Source of the DNA: Legionella quinlivanii
GTDB lineage: Bacteria > Pseudomonadota > Gammaproteobacteria > Legionellales > Legionellaceae
Reading direction: 5' to 3'
DNA: 62,958 bases
Assembly (NCBI RefSeq): GCF_003265995.1
Contig: NZ_MVJN01000016.1
Location: 1 to 62,958 of the forward strand
Shown here: positions 1 to 9,895 of the stretch, in pieces
Numbering within the stretch: the stretch's first letter is position 1
Layout of the letters: every line of letters starts with the position of its first letter
Translations under genes and position numbers: made by a program
The notes under the pieces: generated by a model
What the model was told of the DNA's origin: nothing
Databases searched by the model: none
What the model saw: the letters and a program-made list of their open reading frames with translations, nothing else

Positions 1-32
1 AACCTCCAAACCTTCCTGCAGACGGAATCCTG

Positions 33-65
33 TCGTCTTTGCGTCGCTAACGCTCGCAATGACGG
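33..65. repeat. Partial copy of palindromic 'CGTCTTTGCG' repeat
   Basis: The segment opens with CGTCTTTGCG and closes with CGCTCGCAATGACG. It matches the outer arms of the longer palindromic repeat at 26735-26820. Here the middle part is missing, so this is a short or decayed copy. It is non-coding. Confidence 0.5.
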
Positions 66-132
66 TTCTTTTTGTACCGGTGTATATCCAGTTGAGCCTG
101 GCTTGATGGCAGTACCTATGTACTTCGACTAC

Positions 133-166
133 CCCCTCTCCCTCTGGGAGAGGGTTGGGGAGAGGG
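133..166. repeat. CCCTCTCC / GGGAGAGGG hairpin repeat
   Basis: A CCCTCTCCCTCTGGGAGAGGG hairpin is followed by a second GGGGAGAGGG arm. It lies just past the 3' end of the truncated carbonic-anhydrase remnant on the minus strand. Related arms flank the MITE-like element near 38061-38090 and 38254-38288, so this is a dispersed palindromic repeat that may also act as a transcription stop. Confidence 0.5.
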
Positions 167-170
167 CAAA

Positions 171-533
171 TCAGTCTCTCAGATACATATCTTTTAATCT
201 GACATAATGTTTCGCTGAGTATTCGAGTTGTTCCAACTCCTGCCCGGTGAGCGGCCGAACTTGCCGCGCAGGATTACCAAGATATAAGTAGCCGGATAAA
301 AGGCGCTTCCCGGGTGACACTACACTGCCTGCAGCAATCATAACATGATGCTCCACATGAACAGCGTCCAGTATTAATGCTCCCATGCCGATCAGACAGT
401 AATCTTCTATATGACAGGCATGCAGAACGGCTTGATGGCCTACTGTAATCCCATTTCCCAGAATCAACTTCCTGCCACTGGCAGTAAATGGACCATCATA
501 TGTTACATGTAAAACAGCATCATCCTGATTTGT
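171..533 (-). pseudogene. Gamma-class carbonic anhydrase / hexapeptide acyltransferase family, 5'-truncated remnant
   Basis: The reading frame encodes the C-terminal half of a YrdA/CaiE-type left-handed beta-helix protein. Visible landmarks are VLHVTYDGPF, TVGHQAVLHAC, LIGMGALILDAV, GYLYLGNPARQVRPLT and the terminal YSAKHYVRLKDMYL. Family members are usually about 175 residues, but homology here begins about 118 codons from the stop. An in-frame TAA at 534-536 precedes it, with no start codon beforehand. The first open start is a TTG at 467, which would remove one metal-ligand strand. The N-terminal half has been lost, most likely by a deletion or rearrangement next to the protease gene. I infer it is non-functional. 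Confidence 0.75.
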
Positions 534-554
534 TTAATCGACTATTGGATAGAT

Positions 555-2387
555 TCAGACGTAATCTAATCGTCTTATCTTTGTTTCAAGTATTTCTCCC
601 TCCGGATCCTGGTTTTCACCTGGGATTATAAACATCCCAGAGGAGTCATGTAACTGATCTGCTGAACGTTTCCTTTGACTTTTTCCAGTCTGTTGAATCT
701 GTTTAAATAGGGACGTATGCTCTGATTTATTCATAGGCTTAAGCGTGTCTGCAAGCTTTTTGCTCGTAAAGAATGCAATTTGATATTTCGATTGTATTCG
801 GCTTATAGTTTCCTCGTCAGCGACAGGCGCGATACACAGGATATTCCCATTGTCAAACTCAACTGTTGCAGGTTTGGCGGGATCACTTTGTAAAGCGAGC
901 ACTAAATCAGCTAGAAAACGAATGGGCTGACCATTCACTCGCACAATGCGATGACTTATACAACTTGCACCGCTGCTTAAGGCAAAACCATCATAGCCAT
1001 CGGTTTCTTCCGAGGTTAGTATGGAATGTAATACAACTATCTCGCCGAGATCTTTACTTCGGCTTAGAGCCTCAAAATCATCGAACATCCGGGGCCTTTT
1101 GGAGTTATCGCTAATCACCGTACCCCCAGCATTATAACGGGTTGTGAATCCTTCTATCATTGAAGCCGTACAGTGGCTAAAAACAAAGGCGCCATCTTTT
1201 CCAGAAGGCTGGATATGGTATTTAATAGGTTTGTCTTGTCTGAATCCCAGCAGTCTCTGGCGGCCTAATTGTCGGTTTAATACAACGGTGAGTGTTAATT
1301 CGCAAAGCCTCTCGTTCTTATCATTGGCAGATGCTTCAACATTTAAATCTTGCGCCGATGATGTACTCAACTCGTCTATTACCGCATCGTCAATTCCTTC
1401 AACGATTGATTCTTTTCTTAAGACAACCAGATCCAATTTACTGCCATATACTTTGCGCTGGATAAGATAACGAAAATCTATCGAATTTTCTAACTCCTCG
1501 ACTTCAACATAGCCATCTGATTGAATTGAATGCCCGTCTATCTTTAAAATAATATCGCCAGGCTCTAATATACCATATGCGCAGGAGGTCTGAGGCACCC
1601 TATTAACATATATACCGGTTAAGTCCTTGCTGTTGGCATCGCTTAGCCCAAGTACTGCACGCAAAGCTGCATTTTTTAAAGTTTGCCAACTAAAAGACAG
1701 CGCTGGCACTGTGACATAATCAATAAACCCTGCCGATTTAAGTTTCCCGAATTTTCTATAGGCATTTATAGTATTCACCACAGTGATTGCCGGGATAAAA
1801 TAAGCAACACTACTAAGTGAACTGTACCCCTGTGTGACTATTCCAATACATTTTTCTTGACCACTCTCTCTTTCTTGTATAGTAATTGGTCCTCCACTAT
1901 TACCTGGATTAATTGGTGCGCTGGTTTGCACGGTTATACCTGGGAGACCAGAAAGTGCGATTGTAGATATCTGGGTTCTTGAGATATGTCCTTTTGTGAA
2001 TGACAAGCTCGTTCCCCCCGCCGGATAACCATAGGCACTCACTTCTTTACCCTTAGTCTGAAATGTTGTTTCTATTGTTAACGCACTAATTTTACTTTCA
2101 AGAAAGGCTTTATCTTCTGTATTGGTTGTTTCAAGAATTGCCAGATCCATTACCGGATCAACCCAGCAGGCACGAACAGGCACTTGTGCTGAACCCTTGT
2201 CAAATTTAACCTTCAGATACGTGGCATTCACAACAGCATGGGCATTCGTTATGAGATAAATTGTATTCTTATATGAGATAACCGTTACAGTTGCACTCGA
2301 CTGCGTTGTTTGTCCGGTAGACCACAATACGGCATGGTTGATAGTTTGCTTATTTGCTTCGAGTCTCAAGGTTGAATTTACTAACAC
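555..2387 (-). CDS. DEG9-like trypsin-fold serine protease with PDZ domains
   Basis: A 610-residue S1C (HtrA/Deg) protease. The catalytic triad is visible as His50 (ITNAHAVV), Asp81 (DPVMDLAIL) and Ser164 (PGNSGGP). A PDZ domain spans about residues 235-345 (GIYVNRVPQTSCAYGILEPGD). A C-terminal module, about 370-560, ends in ISRIQSKYQIAFFTSKKLA, which resembles the PDZ-C end of plant DEG9 proteases rather than periplasmic DegP. No signal peptide or membrane segment is visible, so the protein should be cytosolic or exported by another route. The GTG start at 2387 has GGAGAG eight bases upstream. The last 30 residues are acidic then basic (PEGEILETKIRRLDYV), which is compatible with a Dot/Icm signal. 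That last point is inference. Confidence 0.85.
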   Translation of the reverse strand: MLVNSTLRLEANKQTINHAVLWSTGQTTQSSATVTVISYKNTIYLITNAHAVVNATYLKVKFDKGSAQVPVRACWVDPVMDLAILETTNTEDKAFLESKISALTIETTFQTKGKEVSAYGYPAGGTSLSFTKGHISRTQISTIALSGLPGITVQTSAPINPGNSGGPITIQERESGQEKCIGIVTQGYSSLSSVAYFIPAITVVNTINAYRKFGKLKSAGFIDYVTVPALSFSWQTLKNAALRAVLGLSDANSKDLTGIYVNRVPQTSCAYGILEPGDIILKIDGHSIQSDGYVEVEELENSIDFRYLIQRKVYGSKLDLVVLRKESIVEGIDDAVIDELSTSSAQDLNVEASANDKNERLCELTLTVVLNRQLGRQRLLGFRQDKPIKYHIQPSGKDGAFVFSHCTASMIEGFTTRYNAGGTVISDNSKRPRMFDDFEALSRSKDLGEIVVLHSILTSEETDGYDGFALSSGASCISHRIVRVNGQPIRFLADLVLALQSDPAKPATVEFDNGNILCIAPVADEETISRIQSKYQIAFFTSKKLADTLKPMNKSEHTSLFKQIQQTGKSQRKRSADQLHDSSGMFIIPGENQDPEGEILETKIRRLDYV

Positions 2388-2475
2388 AGGTAATCTCTCC
2401 AGTATTCTTAATACATCTTCTTTTTCTAATTGATTGTCAGCTGGTAAAAAATTAGATATAGGTTTTTCTTATTCT

Positions 2476-2691
2476 TCAATAAGTAATAAATTTGCACAGC
2501 GGATTATCCCACTTACTTTCCAGCGAGTCCAGCGTGTTTGGATGAAAATTGGTCATTTTGCAGTGTGGAGCCAGGGGCTTGCCGCTTCGTGTTTCCCATT
2601 GGATAAACTCTTCTAATGGAGTCTGTGGCTCAGCGCCTGCTGCTAGAGCACGAATGCGCTCATCCGTAATATTTTCGTCTTTTTTAGCCAT
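2476..2691 (-). CDS. Small hypothetical protein
   Basis: A 71-residue protein starting MAKKDENITDERIRALAAG, hydrophilic, with no membrane segment or recognised domain. ATG at 2691 is preferred over an upstream TTG at 2709. The ribosome-binding site is weak. It lies between the DEG9-like protease and purT and shares the protease's strand, with 88 bp between them, so it could be the first gene of that transcript. I cannot assign a function. The alternative is a chance frame, since plus-strand frames also cross this stretch. Confidence 0.5.
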   Translation of the reverse strand: MAKKDENITDERIRALAAGAEPQTPLEEFIQWETRSGKPLAPHCKMTNFHPNTLDSLESKWDNPLCKFITY

Positions 2692-2801
2692 AGAACATAC
2701 AGTTTCCAATAGCTTTGAAGAGTTTACCTTGATTCCCGTTTCCTAAATGATTTGCTTGCAGTAAGATAATCTTAAAGCTTCGACTGACTCATGGAGAGAA
2801 T

Positions 2802-3986
2802 ATGGTCCTGTTAGGCACACCGCATACTGGTTCAGCGACTCGTTTAATGTTGCTGGGAGCCGGCGAGTTGGGCAAAGAGATTGCCATTGAAGCGCAGCGT
2901 CTAGGTATCGAAGTGATTGCAGTGGATCGCTACGCGCATGCACCGGCGATGCAGGTAGCGCATCGCTCGCACGTTGTGTCCATGCTCGATGGAGAAGCGC
3001 TGACCCGCCTGATTAAAGCAGAAAACCCACATTTCATTGTGCCCGAAATTGAGGCGATCGCCACCAGCGCCTTGCTTGAATTGGAAAATGAAGGCTATGT
3101 GGTTACGCCTACTGCGCAGGCGGTCCATTCCACAATGAATCGGGAAAGTATTCGCCGTCTTGCCGCGGAACAGTTAGGATTGCGAACCTCTCATTATTCC
3201 TTTGCCAATACTCAGGAAGAATATGAGGCGGCGATCCAAAAGATTGGATTGCCTTGCGTAGTGAAGCCCACCATGAGTTCTTCTGGTAAAGGGCAGAGCA
3301 TCATTCGTTATCCGGAGGGGGTCGAGGCTGCCTGGGTGGATGCTCTTGCAGGGGCAAGGGGTATGAAAGGCAGCGTCATCGTAGAGGAGTTTCTTGATTT
3401 TGATTATGAAATCACCTTGCTCACCGTTCGTCATCGGCAAGGCACTTCATTTTGCCAACCCATCGGCCATTTGCAGATTCAGGGAGATTATCGGGAATCC
3501 TGGCAGCCGCATCCAATGCCTGCACAGGTTCTTGAACAAGCCCAGCAGCAGGCTAAAACGGTTACCGACGCCTTGGGCGGATTTGGTCTCTTTGGGGTTG
3601 AATTTTTTATTAAAGGAAATGAGGTGTATTTTAGTGAAATCTCTCCGCGGCCCCATGATACGGGACTGGTCACTTTAATTTCTCAGGACTTGTCGGAGTT
3701 TGCCTTACATCTTCGGGCTATTTTAGGTTTGCCAATTCCACATATCAGACAATATGGGCCGGCGGCTTCCGCTGCTCTGCTGGCTAATGGTGATAGTCAG
3801 AATATCGAATACGATCTTCAGTCAGCACTGGAACTCCCTGATACACAAATCAGACTTTTTGGTAAGCCTGAACTGCATGGAGAGCGGCGAATGGGCGTAT
3901 GCCTGGCGCTTGGACATTCTATAGATGAAGCGCGCGCCAAAGCCCGGCAAACCTTGAGTCAGATACAGGTTAAAATGCTGCTTTAA
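2802..3986 (+). CDS. purT: Formate-dependent phosphoribosylglycinamide formyltransferase (PurT)
   Basis: PurT converts GAR plus formate and ATP to formyl-GAR in purine synthesis, an alternative to folate-dependent PurN. At 394 residues it matches the family length. N-terminal nucleotide-binding fold: [24 protein letters not shown]-grasp core: [15 protein letters not shown], then [14 protein letters not shown], and a metal/ATP site at [27 protein letters not shown] sits directly upstream of the ATG at 2802. The gene is monocistronic in appearance. Downstream, 140 bp hold the Fur-box promoter of the next gene. Confidence 0.97.
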   Translation: MVLLGTPHTGSATRLMLLGAGELGKEIAIEAQRLGIEVIAVDRYAHAPAMQVAHRSHVVSMLDGEALTRLIKAENPHFIVPEIEAIATSALLELENEGYVVTPTAQAVHSTMNRESIRRLAAEQLGLRTSHYSFANTQEEYEAAIQKIGLPCVVKPTMSSSGKGQSIIRYPEGVEAAWVDALAGARGMKGSVIVEEFLDFDYEITLLTVRHRQGTSFCQPIGHLQIQGDYRESWQPHPMPAQVLEQAQQQAKTVTDALGGFGLFGVEFFIKGNEVYFSEISPRPHDTGLVTLISQDLSEFALHLRAILGLPIPHIRQYGPAASAALLANGDSQNIEYDLQSALELPDTQIRLFGKPELHGERRMGVCLALGHSIDEARAKARQTLSQIQVKMLL

Positions 3987-4018
3987 AATTACTGAACGCT
4001 ATCGGGGGTATTGCAAAT

Positions 4019-4068
4019 GATAATGATTATCATTATCATTTGACTTGTAATCCACTTCAAAATAGTTA
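4019..4068 (+). promoter_or_regulatory. Fur box with overlapping sigma-70-type promoter
   Basis: GATAATGATTATCATTATC at 4019-4037 is a perfect 9-1-9 palindrome. It matches the Fur consensus apart from the central base, which may be A or T. TTGACT (4040-4045) and TAGTTA (4063-4068) follow with a 17-bp spacer, so the operator abuts the -35 element. Fe-Fur bound here would be expected to block transcription of the gene starting at 4137. The site is seen directly; regulation is inferred from the known Fur mode of action. Confidence 0.85.
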
Positions 4069-4136
4069 GATAGCTACTCGAATCTAAAAATTGAATGAAG
4101 TAGAATAGGTTATCATTACAAAGGGATGTGTTTTGT

Positions 4137-6983
4137 ATGCTAGTAAGCCGTTTGCATCAATTCTTTGAAGATTTAAGATCTATCGCAGAGCCTTGCGATA
4201 TAAAATTGCTTACCTCCATGCAAGAGGATTTCGCGATTCTGAATGCGTCCTCTGAAACTGAACAAATCAAGGACGCCCAGATCAACTGTTTGCTGGACTA
4301 CTTCAATAAGCGCTGGCAGGAAGTCGTCGACAAGGATTTGAATTACACCTTCGATCCGAGAGGGGCCAATCTGCCTTGGGTGGAACTTGCCAGGGAATTA
4401 AGCACTGAGCTTAACATTCCTTATCTGAAAATATTAATTCCAGTTTTGATTGATCATGTTGAACCTGATCTGCTCACGCGTTTAAGTAATGAGCTTGATC
4501 CCCGTACTATTTTTATAGGTGATGACGATAAATCCTGGCATCGGGTATTGGGTTTATTCAACACAATACAAAAGGATGCTCATTCACTGTATAGCTATGA
4601 TACCTACAATAAATTAAGACCTCGCCCTATGACATTGAAGGAGCTCTTAAGGCTGAGAAGCCGAAAAGGGGAACTGTCCTTTGATTGGAAAGATCAGATT
4701 TACCAGAGTTTCTGGGACTATCTGATAAGAGAAGCCGCACCAGAATGGAAAAAGAAAGGTAAAATTCTCCAGGCTCTCAAACCATTATTGCTCGCGGTTC
4801 TGGAAACTTATCTGTTGCTGGATGCAGAGCATGCGGAGACGACGCTGCGATTCAACGAGGCTTATGGCCAATTATCGCTTCAACTGAAATTAGCCAGTAT
4901 TGAAGATGCGAATCATTTTTACGGCCTTAAATTTACCGCCGAAAATAAAGAAAAATATTTGCTGGATATTCTCCTTGACCTATCGGAAAAAAAACTCGAT
5001 CTCTGCTGGATAATAGCCATGAGTCAATGGTTATGTGAGGATGGTTCGTTAATTGTCAAAAATATCGCTCTGGACTCAGTGTACAGGACGCGTAAATTAG
5101 GTCCCTATTTCGACAATGCCGCATTGCAAAAAATCTTGAATCAATTGCAAACCAGTTGTCCAGCGGAACTTTTACCAACGCTAAATCAATTAATATCGGA
5201 GACTAGCGAATCCTTGCCGGATGCTCGGCCCAGTGAGGAGCTAGTGCAAAAGCTAAGAGATTTATATGCTGAGCGCTTTAAAGCGGTAGTTGATAAGGAG
5301 CATGACTATTTAAGGCTGCAGAATGGAGTTAATCAGCCCTGGATTGCTCTGGCACAGAATCTGGCTGGTGCCGCTTTAATAGAATCCAATTATTATCGAT
5401 TCTTAATTCCCAGTTTGGCTCCTGAAAATGATATTGAGCTAATCAGCGGTGATCCAGTAACCCATTATCCATTGTCTCATTATATTTTGTCTGAAAATGG
5501 CCGTTACCTGATTTATCTCAGTAATTGTGTCAACCAACACACTGCGCGGCGTACTTTTTTAAATTGCAGTATCGAGCCCCCGCTTCCATTAACTCCAAAA
5601 GAAACTCAACGCCTGAATTTTGCCGCCAGTGAGTATATGAATTATTTTAATAAAGAGGTAAGGAAGGATCCCAACCCTCCATTACTTAAATCCACTGTCG
5701 ACGCCGTGAGGGAGCTTGTTAAAGGCAGTGTCTATAATAATGGGCTTTTGGCTAACACAGTAGATGATTATAGAACGCAGGGACAGAATGCTGCTAAGGC
5801 TTATGCAACTTTTCGTGAATTTTTTAAGCAATTGCCGAAAGATGAGCAACAAAATCTTAATTCACAGCGCATTACTTTGGAGCGTGATGAATTCACCTTC
5901 CAGGAAATTTTTGAGCAGATTTGGGGGCAGGACAATGGGGATTGGGAAAAACAAAACCTGTGTATGGCCACCGGTGGCCGATTTTTCGCAAAGCTGGTTA
6001 GTGACCATTCATTTAAGTATTTCAATGATGAGTTAGAACAGTCTGATAGCATGGATATGCTGTATCTTAGAAACAATTCCTGGAAACGCGCTTATAAAGA
6101 CAGTTTACCGGAAGACGAATGCTTAAGAAGGATCCGAATCATTCTGGTCTCGTTAATGACTCATACTTTTCATAAATATGGTCCTGAAATCCGACTGGAT
6201 CTCTGGGATTGCAAGAACAATGTTACCACCACCGGTGAAGAGATATTTGATAAATTAAAACATCTTATTAACTACGACGAACAGGAACACGTTCAATTCG
6301 ATTATTACATGGTACTGGATATAGTTTCAGGCGCATTGACAAAAGCTGCCTGGTTGCGCTTTCCAGAGACTAAAGCCTGGCTTCAAAGTATACAAACGGG
6401 AAGGTTATTCAGTCCATCTACAGTCAGCTGTTTTGAGCCCGAATTATTGTTTAATATGTTGATGCCGCGTCTTCAAACCAAAGAGGCCGAGCCAGAATTA
6501 TTATTGAATTTCCTGGATCAGATTTTAAAGACCATGCTGCAAAAGGAAAATGAAAATAAAATCTGGATTCGCATCAATATTAAATTTCAGAACTTCCTGC
6601 ATCAATTAAAACCTGATGTGCAGAATGAAATTCTGCGACAGCTGCGAACCGCGAACAAACAACAGACTATAACTGAAGTGAAATCAACATTTAACATACT
6701 AAGCGGTCAGTTTCTTAAAATGAGAAGTGAAATTCAAGTAGTTAAAACGAGAGCCGCGAGCCCCCGATTTTTCTCTAATGCAGTGCAGGATAATACTGTA
6801 GTGAGTAACTGCGATGAACCGGTTAGCCCGGCTTCATTTAAAGATCAGGTCATGACCTTGGGTGAATCAAAGATGGAAGATAAAAAAACATTTAGCTTTC
6901 AGTATGCAGCCTTTCTTACCAAGCCCATTCCTGATCGAAGAAGTACTCTTGCTGTTAACCAAACGACTATGGTGTACAGCTAG
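4137..6983 (+). CDS. Large orphan protein with internal duplication; Fur-controlled effector candidate
   Basis: A 948-residue soluble-looking protein that I do not recognise. ATG 4137 is chosen because AAGGG lies 11 bases upstream, whereas the earlier GTG at 4128 is too close. There is no signal peptide or clear membrane helix. An internal repeat is visible: residues about 58-112 (RWQEVVDKDLNYTF...LPWVELARELS...KILIPVL) recur at about 370-435 (RFKAVVDKEHDYLRL...QPWIALAQNLA...RFLIPSL). The rest is rich in helix-type sequence. Size, lack of family and an iron-responsive promoter make a Dot/Icm substrate plausible, but the C-terminus (LAVNQTTMVYS) has no strong acidic block. Function unknown. 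Confidence 0.8.
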   Translation: MLVSRLHQFFEDLRSIAEPCDIKLLTSMQEDFAILNASSETEQIKDAQINCLLDYFNKRWQEVVDKDLNYTFDPRGANLPWVELARELSTELNIPYLKILIPVLIDHVEPDLLTRLSNELDPRTIFIGDDDKSWHRVLGLFNTIQKDAHSLYSYDTYNKLRPRPMTLKELLRLRSRKGELSFDWKDQIYQSFWDYLIREAAPEWKKKGKILQALKPLLLAVLETYLLLDAEHAETTLRFNEAYGQLSLQLKLASIEDANHFYGLKFTAENKEKYLLDILLDLSEKKLDLCWIIAMSQWLCEDGSLIVKNIALDSVYRTRKLGPYFDNAALQKILNQLQTSCPAELLPTLNQLISETSESLPDARPSEELVQKLRDLYAERFKAVVDKEHDYLRLQNGVNQPWIALAQNLAGAALIESNYYRFLIPSLAPENDIELISGDPVTHYPLSHYILSENGRYLIYLSNCVNQHTARRTFLNCSIEPPLPLTPKETQRLNFAASEYMNYFNKEVRKDPNPPLLKSTVDAVRELVKGSVYNNGLLANTVDDYRTQGQNAAKAYATFREFFKQLPKDEQQNLNSQRITLERDEFTFQEIFEQIWGQDNGDWEKQNLCMATGGRFFAKLVSDHSFKYFNDELEQSDSMDMLYLRNNSWKRAYKDSLPEDECLRRIRIILVSLMTHTFHKYGPEIRLDLWDCKNNVTTTGEEIFDKLKHLINYDEQEHVQFDYYMVLDIVSGALTKAAWLRFPETKAWLQSIQTGRLFSPSTVSCFEPELLFNMLMPRLQTKEAEPELLLNFLDQILKTMLQKENENKIWIRINIKFQNFLHQLKPDVQNEILRQLRTANKQQTITEVKSTFNILSGQFLKMRSEIQVVKTRAASPRFFSNAVQDNTVVSNCDEPVSPASFKDQVMTLGESKMEDKKTFSFQYAAFLTKPIPDRRSTLAVNQTTMVYS

Positions 6984-6993
6984 TCTAAAGAAC

Positions 6994-7959
6994 TTAAAGA
7001 TCCACTGCATATTGCGTTAGTATTTTTAAAAAGCTGTCATAACGTTTAGCTGAGATGTTTCCATCGTAAACGGCTTGTGTTATTGCACAGCCGGGGCTTT
7101 GCTGATGATCGCAATTTCTGAATCTGCAACTGGATGTTAAATTGCGAATTTCTCGAAAACCATAAATAATATCCTGCCGCGGCATTTCCCAAAGACCAAA
7201 TTCCCGTACTCCCGGAGAATCAATTAAAGCACCGCCTTTGGGCAGATGGTAAAATCGGGAATTTGTGGTGGTATGGCATCCTAATTCGGAGCTAAGCGAG
7301 ATTTCGGCTGTTTGAATGCTTTCATGCGGTAAAATCTGTGCAATAATTGATGATTTACCAACCCCGGATTGTCCTACAAACACGCTGATCTGATTTATCA
7401 GATGTGTTTCCAGAGAAGAAAAACTGTCAGGCTCAGTATTGCTAAGAAAGAGAACTGGATAGCCTATGGATTTGTAATAAACGAAGGCTGCTTTAATGTC
7501 AGCGCATTCCAGATCAGTCTTGTTAAGCAAGAGGATGGGGTTCAAACCTAAATGTTCAGTAATAACAAGATAGCTGTCCAGCAGCGACCAGGTAATCGCT
7601 GGTTTGGGGGCGACCACGATAATTAGCTGGCTTATATTGGCCGCAATCGGCTTTGATCCTCGTTTGTCCTGTTTTTCTAAAACCACTTTTCTTGGAAACC
7701 GGCTGACAATAACGCCTTGCGTTTCTCCCTGTACTTGCCAGATAACCTGATCACCTGCAACCAGCGAGTCGATATTGGGCCGGATGAGGCAATGAATAAT
7801 TTCGCCCTTTTCGGTTTCCACTTCGGCATGCTTTCCATAGCGCGTGACCACTAATCCCTGATGATTCAAGTCGTTCAGCGGATGTGTTTCTTCCAGGAAA
7901 TCAGCCTGAATTTTCTGAATACGGGCTGCTTGCTGTTTATTTATTCGTCTTTTACTCAT
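6994..7959 (-). CDS. rsgA: Ribosome small subunit-dependent GTPase A (RsgA/YjeQ)
   Basis: A circularly permuted GTPase that checks late 30S ribosome maturation. It has an OB-fold N-terminus, G4 (LLLNKTDLE), then G1 (FVGQSGVGKSS, about residues 193-203) and G3 (LIDSPGVREFG). A C-terminal zinc motif reads SCRFRNCDHQQSPGC. The start MSKRRINKQQAARIQ at 7959 aligns with E. coli RsgA and gives 321 residues. An upstream in-frame ATG at 8010 would add 17 atypical residues. The gene converges with the orphan gene on the plus strand with only 10 bp between stops, and diverges from cca. Confidence 0.95.
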   Translation of the reverse strand: MSKRRINKQQAARIQKIQADFLEETHPLNDLNHQGLVVTRYGKHAEVETEKGEIIHCLIRPNIDSLVAGDQVIWQVQGETQGVIVSRFPRKVVLEKQDKRGSKPIAANISQLIIVVAPKPAITWSLLDSYLVITEHLGLNPILLLNKTDLECADIKAAFVYYKSIGYPVLFLSNTEPDSFSSLETHLINQISVFVGQSGVGKSSIIAQILPHESIQTAEISLSSELGCHTTTNSRFYHLPKGGALIDSPGVREFGLWEMPRQDIIYGFREIRNLTSSCRFRNCDHQQSPGCAITQAVYDGNISAKRYDSFLKILTQYAVDL

Positions 7960-8112
7960 AAGGGAAAGCTGATGTATAATCCTGAACGGTTCGCTATCCT
8001 GAATAGCCACTCAATAATTGGATTATAATTATGAGAGGTACTACATGGTAGTTGTTCAATCTTACGCTGTTTATCATTTAGCTATTATACAACATCCAGG
8101 ATGATTTTATTA

Positions 8113-9345
8113 ATGAAAATCTATTTAGTAGGAGGCGCTGTCCGCGATCAGTTATTAAATTATCCTGTCGCTGAGAAAGATTGGGTAGTAGTTGGGGCAA
8201 CCCCGGAAAATTTGTTAGCAAAAGGCTACAATCGAGTCGGGCGTGATTTTCCGGTGTTTTTACACCCCGAAACGCGCGAAGAATATGCACTGGCAAGAGC
8301 TGAACGTAAGTCAGGTCACGGCTATTATGGATTTGAGTGTGATTTTAGGCCAGAAGTCACCCTGGAAGAGGATTTGCAGCGCCGGGATCTAACAATCAAC
8401 GCCATGGCGATGGATGAAGCTGGCAAGCTTATTGACCCCTATCAGGGTAAACGTGATCTTGAAGCAAAAATCCTGCGGCATGTGTCGCCAGCGTTTATTG
8501 AAGATCCCGTTCGAGTACTCAGAGTCGCACGTTTTGCGGCAAGATATCATCATCTGGGGTTTAAGCTGGCGGATGAAACGCGGTTGTTAATGTATAAAAT
8601 GGCGAAAAATGGCGAGTTAAATCATTTGATTGCCGAAAGAGTCTGGCAGGAATGGCAACGCAGTCTGACGGAGAGAAATCCCGAGATCTTTATTTTAACA
8701 TTGCGGACCTGTGGGGCATTGGAAATCGTGTTGCCCGAAATCAATCGCTTGTTTGGAGTGCCTAATCCGCCGCATCATCATCCCGAAATTGATAGCGGTG
8801 TGCACACCATGATGGTTCTGGCAAGGTCAACTGAATTAACAAGCGATCCGCTGGTTCGTTTCGCGGCTCTGGTTCATGATCTGGGAAAAACAGCGACGCC
8901 AATGGAAGAGTGGCCCAAACACCGTCAGCATGAGGAGCGGGGAGTTCCAATAATTGAACAATTATGTCAACGCCTGAGAATTCCGGCTGAGTATCGCAAA
9001 TTAGCGGTTCAGGTATCTCGATTGCATTTATTGATCCATCGAATCAGAGAATTGAGGCCGGTCACTATTGTGAATGTAATGGAGCGGGCTGATGCCTTTC
9101 GACGACCACAACTATTTGAGCAGTTGCTATTGGCTTGTCAGGCTGATGCACAGGGCCGAGGCAAGAAAAGCGAATATAAACAAATTGAAAACTGGCGATA
9201 TGCCTTGCAACAATGTGCTAAAATTTCCGCTCAGAAATTAATTGAGCAAGGCTACACAGGGGCAGACATTAAAACTGGATTGCATGCGCATCGAGTGGCT
9301 TGTGTCGACTTAATTGTAAAATTTTGGAAAAATAATGAGAAATAA
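8113..9345 (+). CDS. cca: CCA tRNA nucleotidyltransferase with HD domain
   Basis: Adds or repairs the 3' CCA of tRNAs. The class II nucleotidyltransferase signature [15 protein letters not shown] is at the N-terminus, followed by the [11 protein letters not shown] motif, and [10 protein letters not shown] is present. The C-terminal HD hydrolase domain carries [12 protein letters not shown], typical of gammaproteobacterial Cca with phosphatase or phosphodiesterase activity. Start at 8113 matches E. coli Cca (410 versus 412 residues); an ATG four codons earlier is less likely. The 3' end overlaps orn by 11 bp, and cca-orn-queH-efflux gene form a tightly coupled plus-strand operon. Confidence 0.96.
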   Translation: MKIYLVGGAVRDQLLNYPVAEKDWVVVGATPENLLAKGYNRVGRDFPVFLHPETREEYALARAERKSGHGYYGFECDFRPEVTLEEDLQRRDLTINAMAMDEAGKLIDPYQGKRDLEAKILRHVSPAFIEDPVRVLRVARFAARYHHLGFKLADETRLLMYKMAKNGELNHLIAERVWQEWQRSLTERNPEIFILTLRTCGALEIVLPEINRLFGVPNPPHHHPEIDSGVHTMMVLARSTELTSDPLVRFAALVHDLGKTATPMEEWPKHRQHEERGVPIIEQLCQRLRIPAEYRKLAVQVSRLHLLIHRIRELRPVTIVNVMERADAFRRPQLFEQLLLACQADAQGRGKKSEYKQIENWRYALQQCAKISAQKLIEQGYTGADIKTGLHAHRVACVDLIVKFWKNNEK

Positions 9346-9895
9346 CAATAATCTGATTTGGATTGACCTGGAGATGACTGGCTTAAATCCAGAGGTTGAT
9401 CGTATTATCGAAATCGCAACGGTTGTAACCGATTCAAGGCTTAACATTCTTGGAGAAGGACCGGTGTTTGCTGTTTCGCAAAGTGAAGAATTGCTTCTCG
9501 GAATGGACGAATGGAATACGAGGCAGCATAATCAGTCAGGCCTGGTACAGCGTGTACGAGAATCCAAAATCACCGAGGCGCAGGCTGAGCAGAAAACTAT
9601 TGATTTTCTAAGCCAATATCTGGATCGCGGAAAATCGCCAATGTGTGGGAACAGCATTTGCCAGGACAGGCGTTTTCTCTATAAATATATGCCAAATCTG
9701 GCTGAGTTTTTTCATTATCGCAATCTGGACGTCAGTACTTTAAAAGAGTTAGTCAAGCGCTGGAATCCCCGGTTAATGGATGGCCTCATAAAAGAATCCA
9801 AGCACTTGGCGCTCGATGACATTAAAGATTCAATAGCCGAGCTGGCTTATTATCGGCAGCACTTTATTAATTTATCAGGTGACACGCATGTATAA
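9335..9895 (+). CDS. orn: Oligoribonuclease (Orn)
   Basis: The 3'-5' exonuclease that finishes RNA and cyclic-di-nucleotide turnover by cleaving dinucleotides. DEDDh family: [11 protein letters not shown] near the N-terminus, [12 protein letters not shown] in the middle, and [14 protein letters not shown] with the catalytic His and Asp. Its 186 residues fit the family. It overlaps the end of cca and its stop overlaps the start of queH, so translation is likely coupled. Confidence 0.97.
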   Translation: MRNNNNLIWIDLEMTGLNPEVDRIIEIATVVTDSRLNILGEGPVFAVSQSEELLLGMDEWNTRQHNQSGLVQRVRESKITEAQAEQKTIDFLSQYLDRGKSPMCGNSICQDRRFLYKYMPNLAEFFHYRNLDVSTLKELVKRWNPRLMDGLIKESKHLALDDIKDSIAELAYYRQHFINLSGDTHV

